The notes under the pieces are model-generated. The model had not been told where the DNA came from, searched no databases, and saw only the letters and a list, made by a program, of their open reading frames with translations. The translations under genes were made by a program, and so were the position numbers. This document shows positions 24,589 through 31,483 of a stretch of 35,579 bases of DNA, one piece after another (position 1 is the first letter of the stretch; each line of letters starts with the position of its first letter). The DNA comes from CAYYFX01 sp964571855 (GTDB taxonomy: Bacteria > ARS69): positions 1-35,579 of the forward strand of contig CAZNDO010000029.1 in NCBI GenBank assembly GCA_964571855.1, written 5' to 3'.

Positions 24589-25701
24589 GTGGACCGCCCC
24601 GAGCGCAACCGTCTGGACGAAGCGCAGTTCATCCGCCACCGCCTGTACGGCGGCTCGGGATCGCCGCTGCGGCGGTACGCGGAGCTGGTCCTGGCCCGCC
24701 CCGGCTTCTGGAGCCTGGTGCGGTACGAGCTGCTCACCACCTTCCTGGGCCCCATCCCCGGCGCGCTCGGGATGGCGCTGCGCGGCGCCCTGTGGCGCTC
24801 CCTGTTCCCGGTCATCGGGCGGAAGGTGGTGTTCGGCTGCCGCGTGACCATCCGGCATCCGGAGCGCATCCGCCTGGGCGACGGGGTCATCCTGGACGAT
24901 GACGCCTTGATCGACGGGCGCGGCGCCGGGGACGAGGGCGTGGTCCTCGGGGATCGGGTGATCGTGAACCGCGGTGCGGCCATCCAGGCGAAGGTGGGCG
25001 GGATCACGCTCGGCGCGGACACGAGCGTGGGCGCGGGCTGCAGGATCATCTCGCAGGGACCCATCCGGATCGCGGAGAACGTGTCGCTCGCCGGCGGGTC
25101 CATGGTGGCGGGCGGCCGCTACGTGGTGGAGCGCACGGGCGCCACGGAGTCGGAGAAGGAGCGCTTCACCGGCGGCGAGATCCGCATCGGGCGCAACGTG
25201 CGCGTGGGCATGAACGCGATGATCCAGGACGGCGTGACCGTCGGCGAGGGCGCGATCGTGGCGCCGGCCAGCGTGGTCGTGAGCGATGTCCCGCCGCAGA
25301 CGGTCGTCTCGGGATTCCCGGCGCGGCCGTGGCGGGAGCGGAAGTCGGATCACGAGGAGCCGGCACCTGCGGGAGCGGCGCACGCCGCCCCGGCGTCTCC
25401 GCCGCCCGGGGCGGCGGCCGCCCCCGCCGGCGCCGCCGTCGCGGCCATCGCCGGGCAGGTGCGCGGGTACCTCGAGGAGGTCCGCTTCGCGGACTTCGAC
25501 GACGGCTCGCTGTCCGAGGTGGACTCGCTCTTCGACCACGACATCCTGGACTCCCTCTCGCTCGTGGCGATGGTCGCGTGGCTGGAGAAGACGTTCGATG
25601 TCGCCATCGGCGACGAGGATCTCGTCCCCGAGAACCTGGACTCGGTGCAGCGCATCGCCGCCTTCGTCGCCGCGCGGCGCGGGGCGAACGGATCGTCGTG
25701 A
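24589..25701 (+). CDS. Hexapeptide-repeat acyltransferase fused to an acyl carrier protein
   Basis: The 370-residue protein is a two-domain fusion. After an N-terminal amphipathic region, residues about 85-245 show the left-handed beta-helix pattern of hexapeptide acyltransferases (IRLGDGVILDDDALIDG, VVLGDRVIVNRGA, IRIGRNVRVGMNA, VTVGEGAIVA, and the closing VSGFPARPW). An Ala/Pro linker of about 35 residues follows. Residues about 290-365 match acyl or D-alanyl carrier proteins, with the phosphopantetheine serine at S322 in ILDSLSL and helix IV ending NLDSVQRIAAFV. This suggests that the carrier-bound acyl group is passed directly to an acceptor held by the same polypeptide. The GTG start at 24589 has AAAGGA about six bases upstream. 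Its stop overlaps the ligase start. Confidence 0.82.
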   Translation: MDRPERNRLDEAQFIRHRLYGGSGSPLRRYAELVLARPGFWSLVRYELLTTFLGPIPGALGMALRGALWRSLFPVIGRKVVFGCRVTIRHPERIRLGDGVILDDDALIDGRGAGDEGVVLGDRVIVNRGAAIQAKVGGITLGADTSVGAGCRIISQGPIRIAENVSLAGGSMVAGGRYVVERTGATESEKERFTGGEIRIGRNVRVGMNAMIQDGVTVGEGAIVAPASVVVSDVPPQTVVSGFPARPWRERKSDHEEPAPAGAAHAAPASPPPGAAAAPAGAAVAAIAGQVRGYLEEVRFADFDDGSLSEVDSLFDHDILDSLSLVAMVAWLEKTFDVAIGDEDLVPENLDSVQRIAAFVAARRGANGSS

Positions 25702-27167
25702 CCCCGCTCGTCTCCGTCCTGCACGAGCGCGGCCGGCGCGATCCGGATCGGCTGGCGGTGGCCGCGGAGGGCGTGGCGCTCACGTGGGGCGAGCTGTCCG
25801 CGCGCGTCCGCGTCGCGGCGGCGCGCCTGGCCGCGTCCGGCGTGCAGGCGGGCGACCGCGTGATCCTCGCCGCGTCGTCCACGCCCGCGTTCGTGTGCGG
25901 CTACTTCGCCGTGCACCACCTCGGCGCGATCGCGCTCCCGGTGGATCCGCGCATCCCGTCCGGGCGCCTCGTCGACATCGCGGAACGGACGCGTCCGCGC
26001 GCGCTGTTCCTCGCGCGCGCCGTGGACGCCGGCGGACGCGACGTGCGCGACGTGGAGGAGCTCGGCGCGCCGGGCGACGCGCCCCTGGACGCGGGCGTCG
26101 TGGTGCGCGGCCCCGAGGACGTGGCCGACGTGCTGTTCACGAGCGGCACCACCGGGCGCCCGAAGGGCGTCGTGCTCAGCCACCGCGCCATCGCCGCGGC
26201 CGCTCGCAACATCAACGCCTTCGTGGGCAACGGCCCGGAGGATCGCGAGGTCGTCCCGCTGCCGCTGAGCCACTCGTTCGGCCTGGGCCGGCTGCGCTGC
26301 CAGGTGCTCGCGGGCGGTGCGCTCGTGCTGGTCGACGGGTTCACGGCGGCCGGGAGGCTCTTCGGCGCGATGGAGGAGCACCGCGCGGCCGGCTTCTCGT
26401 TCGTGCCCGGGGGGCTGGCGGTGCTGCTGCAGACCACCGGGGACCGACTCGCCGACTTCGCCGACACGCTGCGCTGGGTGGAGATCGGCTCGGCGTCCAT
26501 GCCGGCGGAGCACCGCGACCGGCTCATGCGCATGCTGCCGCGCACGCGGCTGTGCATGCACTACGGGCTGACCGAGGCGTCGCGCTCGGCGTTCGTCGAG
26601 TTCCACTCCGCGGGGGCGCAGCGGGACTCGCTCGGCAAGGCCACGCCCGGGATCGAGATCCGCGTGGTGGACGAGGCGGGCGCGGACCGGCCGCCCGGCG
26701 AGCGCGGCAAGATCGTCGTGCGCGGCGAGACGTTGATGACCGGCTACTGGGAGGATCCGGAGCTCACGGCCGCCGCGTTCCTCGACGGCTGGCTCGTCAG
26801 CGGCGACCTGGGCACGCGGGACGCGGACGGCTGGCTGCGCCTGGAAGGCCGCGAGAAGGACATGATCAACGTGGGCGGCCGCGAAGTGTCCCCCCTGGAG
26901 ATCGAGCGGACGCTCGAGGAGTTGCCCGCGGTGGCCGAGTGCGCGTGCGTGGGGATCCCGGACCCGCAGGGAATCACCGGATACGCGGTGAAGGCGTACC
27001 TCGTGGCGGCACCCGGAGCGGCCCCCCTCGCGCCGAAGGAACTGGCGAAGCACCTCCGCGGCCGGATCGAGCCCTACAAGCTGCCGGCAGCGTTCGCGTG
27101 GATCGACGCGATCCCGCGCACGGACAACGGCAAGGTCCAGCGCGCGAAGCTGGCGGAGCGCGGCTGA
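25698..27167 (+). CDS. AMP-forming acyl ligase (ANL superfamily), probable partner of the acyl carrier protein
   Basis: The 489-residue protein carries the adenylate-forming core motifs: LFTSGTTGRPKGV (A3) near residue 150, YGLTEAS (A5) near 290, VSGDLGTRDADGWL (A7), REKDMINVGGREVSP (A8) and the catalytic lysine in PRTDNGKVQR (A10). It activates a carboxylic acid as acyl-AMP and moves it to a thiol, either coenzyme A or carrier phosphopantetheine. Coupling by a GTGA overlap with the acyl carrier fusion strongly suggests that it loads S322 of that protein. It has no fused condensation or thioesterase domain. The activated acid could be fatty, aromatic or amino acid; the binding pocket cannot be read reliably by eye. 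A GC-rich hairpin spans the stop codon. Confidence 0.9.
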   Translation: MTPLVSVLHERGRRDPDRLAVAAEGVALTWGELSARVRVAAARLAASGVQAGDRVILAASSTPAFVCGYFAVHHLGAIALPVDPRIPSGRLVDIAERTRPRALFLARAVDAGGRDVRDVEELGAPGDAPLDAGVVVRGPEDVADVLFTSGTTGRPKGVVLSHRAIAAAARNINAFVGNGPEDREVVPLPLSHSFGLGRLRCQVLAGGALVLVDGFTAAGRLFGAMEEHRAAGFSFVPGGLAVLLQTTGDRLADFADTLRWVEIGSASMPAEHRDRLMRMLPRTRLCMHYGLTEASRSAFVEFHSAGAQRDSLGKATPGIEIRVVDEAGADRPPGERGKIVVRGETLMTGYWEDPELTAAAFLDGWLVSGDLGTRDADGWLRLEGREKDMINVGGREVSPLEIERTLEELPAVAECACVGIPDPQGITGYAVKAYLVAAPGAAPLAPKELAKHLRGRIEPYKLPAAFAWIDAIPRTDNGKVQRAKLAERG

Positions 27168-27174
27168 GCCGCGC
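27158..27174 (+). terminator. Terminator-like hairpin over the ligase stop codon
   Basis: GCGCGGCT and AGCCGCGC are perfect eight-base arms around one base; the TGA stop lies in the centre and the hairpin is followed by GTTTG. Strong stem, short T-run. The rest of the gap to 27355 holds no gene that I can support. Confidence 0.45.
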
Positions 27175-27355
27175 GTTTGACGCTCCCTGTCGCCCTCCGC
27201 AGGTTGCCCACGAACCGTCTCCGGGAGGCGATCGTGGACCAGGCCACCTTGATCCTCCGGGGCCGCCACCGCGATCGGCCGGAACCCGGCCGGCGAGCCG
27301 CGCGCCTGCAGCGGAGTGCGCGGCGATCGGGCCCTCCGCTCGGGCCTGGTCTTGC

Positions 27356-28666
27356 CTAGTCCACGTAACCCAGGGCGCGCAGGCGGGCTCGTTGTTCCTC
27401 GGTGCCGGCTTGCAGATCCAGTTCGTCCACGGCGGCGCCGGAGACGAGCTTGCGGAGTTCGGTCAGCAGCGCCGTGGTGGTGTCCGGGTGGGAGGCGGCG
27501 AGGTCCGTCGTTTCGCCGGGATCGGTCGCGAGGTCGAAGAGCGCGGCGCGGTTGCCTTCGGCCACGACCTTCCAGGGCCAGCGCAGCAGGGACTTCCACC
27601 GGGCCATCTCGCTCGTCGCCGGGCGTCCCGGTTCGGCGCCTCCCTGCAGGATGCCGCGCAGCGTGTCGCCGAAGTGGTCCGGGACCGGCGGCAGGCCGGC
27701 GAGGTCCACGAGCGTGGGAGCCACGTCGAGATTGCGCACGACGCCCCCGTGCACCACGCCCGCGCGTCCCGTGCCGGGCGCGTGGAGGATCAGGGGCACG
27801 TGCACGAGCTCCTGGAACACCGTGTGGGAGTGCAGCACCGATCCGTGCTCGAAGAACTCCTCGCCGTGGTCGGACACGATCGCCACGATCGCGCGCCCGT
27901 CGGGATCCCGCTCCTCCAGCGAGCGGAGCATCCTCCCCACCCGGCGATCCGCGGCGCGCACGGCCGCGTCGTACAGGGCGCGCAGGTGCGTCCGGTCGCG
28001 CGCATCGAGGTCCGTGGACCCCGTGTACTCCTCCCAGCGCCCCAGCCGGCGGATGGCGCGGCACAAGGGGCGCGTCTCCTCCGGCGTGATCCTGCCGTCG
28101 TAGTCGGGGTCGTACAGGCGCACGAGCGGCGCCGGCGGGTGGTACGGGACGTGCACGTCGTAGCCGTGCAGGAACGCGAGGTACGGCCGCCCGCCGCCGC
28201 CGCCCGCATCCAGCCACTCCGCGAAGCGCGCGGCGCTCCATGCCAGCCCCTCGCCGCTCTCCTCCCAGGTCTCGAACCCGCGGTCGAAGCCCAGTTCGCG
28301 GGACAGGTTGCCGCCGCCGGTCCACGCGACCGTGGCCCAGCCGGCGTCGCGGAAGACCTCCGCGAGCGTGGGGGACGCATCCGACGTCCGGGACGCGGGC
28401 AGGGACTGCAGCAGCGACCGGTGCGACGGCAGCGTGGCCGACGCCTGCGCGATGCACGCGGCGAACGTGGCACTGCCCCGCGCGAGCCGGTCCAGGTGCG
28501 GGCTCGGGCCGCGCGGGTTTCCCCCGCAGCCCAGCCCGTCGGCGCGCAGCGTGTCGATGGAGACGAGCACGATGTCGGGCCGCGGGTCCTCCGCGGAGGG
28601 CCCGCACCCGGCGGGGAGGAACAGCCCGGCGAGGGCCACGATCGCGGCGCGAAGGATTCGAGGCAT
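27356..28666 (-). CDS. Sulfatase-fold (alkaline phosphatase superfamily) lipoprotein
   Basis: The 436-residue protein has an N-terminal signal with a lipobox-like end (LPAGC, C21). The sulfatase fold is clear: DIVLVSIDTLRAD near residue 31 (metal-binding D38), ATLPSHRSLL near residue 77, VSDHGEEFFEHG with metal Asp/His, and HVPLILHAPG, with a C-terminal NLDVAPTLVDLAGL. The nucleophile position is Thr78 (TLPSHR) instead of the Cys or Ser that is converted to formylglycine in true sulfatases. Thr is used by LtaS-type phosphoglycerol transferases and related enzymes, so phosphate-ester or phosphotransfer chemistry is as likely as sulfate hydrolysis. A strong promoter lies almost at the ATG, with no ribosome site, so the mRNA may be leaderless. 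Confidence 0.85.
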   Translation of the reverse strand: MPRILRAAIVALAGLFLPAGCGPSAEDPRPDIVLVSIDTLRADGLGCGGNPRGPSPHLDRLARGSATFAACIAQASATLPSHRSLLQSLPASRTSDASPTLAEVFRDAGWATVAWTGGGNLSRELGFDRGFETWEESGEGLAWSAARFAEWLDAGGGGGRPYLAFLHGYDVHVPYHPPAPLVRLYDPDYDGRITPEETRPLCRAIRRLGRWEEYTGSTDLDARDRTHLRALYDAAVRAADRRVGRMLRSLEERDPDGRAIVAIVSDHGEEFFEHGSVLHSHTVFQELVHVPLILHAPGTGRAGVVHGGVVRNLDVAPTLVDLAGLPPVPDHFGDTLRGILQGGAEPGRPATSEMARWKSLLRWPWKVVAEGNRAALFDLATDPGETTDLAASHPDTTTALLTELRKLVSGAAVDELDLQAGTEEQRARLRALGYVD

Positions 28667-28675
28667 GCGCCGCCG

Positions 28676-28704
28676 AGGCTAGGGGCGCCCCCCGCGCCGG
28701 TCAA
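28676..28704 (-). promoter_or_regulatory. Promoter of the sulfatase-fold gene
   Basis: On the minus strand TTGACC (28704-28699), 17 bases, TAGCCT (28681-28676). This is the best canonical sigma-70-like pair in the window. The expected start is only about three bases before the ATG at 28666. Confidence 0.55.
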
Positions 28705-28709
28705 GACGC

Positions 28710-28723
28710 GGGGAGCGCTCCCC
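28710..28723 (-). terminator. Perfect palindrome after the FG-GAP gene
   Basis: GGGGAGCGCTCCCC lies six bases after the FG-GAP stop and six bases before the sulfatase -35. It may terminate the upstream gene, serve as an operator for the sulfatase promoter, or both. No T-run follows. Confidence 0.4.
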
Positions 28724-28728
28724 CGCCG

Positions 28729-30750
28729 CTACTCGAGGCGCGTCACCTTCGCCGCCGTCCGGAAGTCCCGGCCGTCGACCCGCACGAAGTAGACGCCCTC
28801 GGCGAGCGGACGCCCTTCCGCGCCGAGGCCGTCCCACTCCAGCGACACCTCCCCGGCGGCGTCCAGCGTGCCGAGCGCGGCCACGCGACGCCCCGCGGCG
28901 TCGTGCACGGAGACCTCCACGGGCTGCGGACGCACGATGCGGAACGAGATGCGCACCGGACCGCCGCGCGCGGGGTTCGGGCTCACGCGGAGACGCGGCA
29001 CGGCGTCCTCGTCCGGCGCGCCGCCCGCGGTCACCGTGAGCACCGGCGTGTACCCGACGAACACGCCGCCCCTCCGCAGCGCCGCGCGGTACGCGTAGCT
29101 CGCGCCCGCTTCCGCCGTGTCGTCCACGAACACCGCGGTCCCGCGCACGACCGCACGCGGCCCGGACACCGGCCGGAAGACGACGACGGGATCCTGCGTG
29201 CGCGCCTGGACCGCGTCCATGGTGGAGAGCCGCCCGTCGCGCCACGCCTCCAGCACCTCCAGCTCGAAGCGCGCCGCCGCCGCGGCCCCGCCGGTCGCGC
29301 CGGCGGCCCGCTCGAGCACGGCCTCGTCCGCGTCCCAGGCCGCGCGCAGGGTGACCTCGAGCCCCGCGAGCCCGGCGCGCGCCTCCAGCATGGGTACGGG
29401 CGCGGGCGTGACGGTCTGGCCGCCCTCGAGCAGGAACCCCTGCCCGCCCGGCGATCCCGTGAGCTTCTGCGACCCCGCGAACACATCCGGCCGGCCGTTC
29501 AGGTTCAGGTCGCTCGCGCCGGTCACGAAGAGCACGCGGTTGCCCGTGTCGTAGCGCCAGATCACCGCTTCCGCGACGACGTCCACGAGATACACGAAGC
29601 GATCGAACGAGCCGATCGCCAGCTCGGCGATCCCGTCCCCGTTCGTGTCCTCCACGCGGGACACGGCCCACACGTCGCCGCCCGTGGGGAAGCTGGACAC
29701 GATCGTCCCGTCCGCGCCGTCCAGCACGAACGCGCTGTCCTCCCACGTGCCCACCGCGATCTCGGGGACCATGTCCCCGGTCACGTCATCGAGCACGGCG
29801 AGCCGCATGACGTAGGGCGATCCCGGGAGGTCCGCCACCCAGAGGAGGCCGCCGTCGCCGCCGCGGAGCGCGAACACGGTGGAGTCCGACGCCCACGCGC
29901 CGGCGATCACCTCGTCCTTGCCGTCCAGGTCCAGGTCCGGGAGGCGCGCCAGCGCGAGCACGCTCCCCGGCATCGGCCGGTTCCACAGCGCCGGCGTGGC
30001 GCTCGCGCCGCCGCGCATCACCCACACCGCGTCGGCGAAGTCGCCCACGCCGACCGCCATGTCGGGGATGCCGTCGCCGGAGACGTCGCCCAGCGGCGTG
30101 CTCGCGAAGATCGCGTCGCCGAGATCCATGCTCCACAGGATCCCGCCGCCCGCGCCGCTCGCATGGTATGCGCGGTCGTTGTCCGATCCGCAGCCGAACA
30201 CGACGTCGGACACGCCGTCACCCGTCGTGTCGCCCACGGGCCCGATCGTGTAGACCCAGCCCGACGTGGGCGGATCGGGCGGCCGCTCCGCGTAGGTGTC
30301 GAAGTCCCAGATCACCGCGCCCGTCGGACCGTCGATCGCGTACGCGGTGCGCCCGCCCCACGCGGTGCCGAGCAGGATATCCGCCCGTCCGTCGCCGTTC
30401 AGGTCCGGGCTCGTGCGCAGGCACTCGTCGCCGTCGCCGCCCGAGGAGCTCGGCCCGCCCGGTGGCTTGACGGACCAGATGGCCGAGGCCGCCGGGCCGG
30501 GCGCTCCGCCGCTCAGGCACCAGAGGTGGTTGCCCACGGCCCCGGCGTCGTAGGTCTCCACGACGATCTCGGGGATGCCGTCGAGGTCCACGTCCGGGAT
30601 CTCGGTGGCGCACTCCACGTCCTCGATGCCCTGGAACATCCACAGGAGCTGGCCGGGACTCTGGGCGCCGACATCGGACGCGGTGAAGGACAGGAGCAGG
30701 AAGCCCGCGATCGGCAGGGCTCGCGCGGGCGCGGGGAGGATGGCGCGCAT
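28729..30750 (-). CDS. Secreted FG-GAP repeat beta-propeller protein with FlgD-like C terminus
   Basis: The 673-residue protein has a signal peptide (about 1-30, ending VGAQ). About eight FG-GAP repeats follow in residues 50-425, with calcium-loop cores DVDLDGIPE, DLNGDGRAD, DTTGDGVSD, DVSGDGIPD, DLDLDGKDE, DVTGDMVPE, DTNGDGIAE and DLNLNGRPD. They alternate with WxxxL strands as in PQQ-like propellers. Then comes an Ig-like linker (about 455-570) and a C-terminal FlgD-like module (SPNPARGG, AGRRV, WDGLGAEG, GVYFVRV). It is probably surface-exposed or secreted. No catalytic motif is visible. The ATG at 30750 has GGAGGTG upstream. It stands alone between the carbamoyltransferase operon and the sulfatase-fold gene. 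Confidence 0.87.
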   Translation of the reverse strand: MRAILPAPARALPIAGFLLLSFTASDVGAQSPGQLLWMFQGIEDVECATEIPDVDLDGIPEIVVETYDAGAVGNHLWCLSGGAPGPAASAIWSVKPPGGPSSSGGDGDECLRTSPDLNGDGRADILLGTAWGGRTAYAIDGPTGAVIWDFDTYAERPPDPPTSGWVYTIGPVGDTTGDGVSDVVFGCGSDNDRAYHASGAGGGILWSMDLGDAIFASTPLGDVSGDGIPDMAVGVGDFADAVWVMRGGASATPALWNRPMPGSVLALARLPDLDLDGKDEVIAGAWASDSTVFALRGGDGGLLWVADLPGSPYVMRLAVLDDVTGDMVPEIAVGTWEDSAFVLDGADGTIVSSFPTGGDVWAVSRVEDTNGDGIAELAIGSFDRFVYLVDVVAEAVIWRYDTGNRVLFVTGASDLNLNGRPDVFAGSQKLTGSPGGQGFLLEGGQTVTPAPVPMLEARAGLAGLEVTLRAAWDADEAVLERAAGATGGAAAAARFELEVLEAWRDGRLSTMDAVQARTQDPVVVFRPVSGPRAVVRGTAVFVDDTAEAGASYAYRAALRRGGVFVGYTPVLTVTAGGAPDEDAVPRLRVSPNPARGGPVRISFRIVRPQPVEVSVHDAAGRRVAALGTLDAAGEVSLEWDGLGAEGRPLAEGVYFVRVDGRDFRTAAKVTRLE

Positions 30751-30786
30751 CGGGGCACCTCCGGGAGGATGGCCGCTACCGGGCGC

Positions 30787-30795
30787 ACCCTAGCA
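30787..30795 (-). promoter_or_regulatory. Extended -10 promoter for the FG-GAP gene
   Basis: On the minus strand the bases read TGCTAGGGT. A start near 30780 gives a leader of about 30 bases that includes GGAGGTG. No convincing -35. Confidence 0.4.
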
Positions 30796-30846
30796 CGCCG
30801 GGGGGGGCCGACCGAAGCCCGGGGAGGCGAGGAACCTGCCCGCCGC

Positions 30847-31047
30847 CTAGAACAGCGTGTAGATGAGCGGCGAGAGCGGCGTCCCGAAGAGGAGCATGAA
30901 CGCGCCCAGCAGCACCGCTGCCACGACCAGCGGCGTGAGCCACCACTTCTTGTTGTGGCGGAGCATCCCGAAGAACTCGCCCACCATGCCCGAGCCCTTG
31001 CCCTCCACCTGCCGGGCGAAGTCGTCGGGCTTGCGGTCCGCCGTCAT
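30847..31047 (-). CDS. DUF5989 small membrane protein
   Basis: The 66-residue protein has a charged N terminus, GEFFGMLRHNKKWWLTP and one transmembrane segment (about 38-55) followed by LSPLIYTLF. This is the DUF5989 pattern (KKWWL, then a helix, then PFIYTLF-like end). The family is uncharacterised but typically found next to SxtJ-family proteins and carbamoyltransferases, as it is here. ATG 31047 has GAGGGAG five bases upstream and lies 19 bases after the SxtJ-family stop. It is probably the last gene of the operon and may assist a membrane-bound complex. Confidence 0.85.
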   Translation of the reverse strand: MTADRKPDDFARQVEGKGSGMVGEFFGMLRHNKKWWLTPLVVAAVLLGAFMLLFGTPLSPLIYTLF

Positions 31048-31066
31048 CGGGCTCCCTCGCGGGCGG

Positions 31067-31483
31067 TCAGAACTGCCGGAGATACCGCGACGGATCGCCG
31101 CCGGTGCGGTGCTCCGTCCAGTACGTGGCGGCGCCGGGCTCGCGACGGCGCCGCATCGGATCCCGCCCGACGACCCGCATCACCGCGGCCATGGGCGTGA
31201 CGATGCCGAAGAATAGCACGGCCAGCACCGCGTGCGACACGAGCCACCCCAGCGGGAAGAAGAGGTGCATCCATGCCAGGTACACCGCGATCCGCAGCGG
31301 CGGCATGATCCAGAACGCCGCGGTCAGGACGCCGCCGGCCACCCACACGCCGTTGCCCGCGCCGGCCGCGCCGAGCTTCCACCGCGCCACCGAGCCCACG
31401 ATCGCGAAGAACACCGGCAGGATGAACCCGAACCAGAAGAGGTCCCGCCGCGACGGACGCCGGTTGATCTCGATCACGCTCAC
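31067..31483 (-). CDS. SxtJ-family membrane protein
   Basis: The 138-residue protein has about three hydrophobic segments (about 18-33, 45-62, 72-97) with a cytosolic C terminus ending in YWTEHRTGGDPSRYLRQF. That closing YW...QF pattern and the hydrophobic layout match SxtJ-family proteins, named from saxitoxin clusters but widespread beside carbamoyltransferases; the biochemical role is not known. The GTG start at 31483 overlaps the carbamoyltransferase stop in a GTGA junction; a second GTG two codons later is an alternative. It precedes DUF5989 by 19 bases. Inference: it anchors or couples the carbamoyltransferase to the membrane. Confidence 0.82.
   Translation of the reverse strand: MSVIEINRRPSRRDLFWFGFILPVFFAIVGSVARWKLGAAGAGNGVWVAGGVLTAAFWIMPPLRIAVYLAWMHLFFPLGWLVSHAVLAVLFFGIVTPMAAVMRVVGRDPMRRRREPGAATYWTEHRTGGDPSRYLRQF

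Noticed and set aside
27177..27359. Sixty-residue rightward frame between the acyl ligase and sulfatase-fold genes.
   Set aside because: TTG start without ribosome site, Arg-rich composition, and it runs to the end of the opposing gene; looks noncoding.
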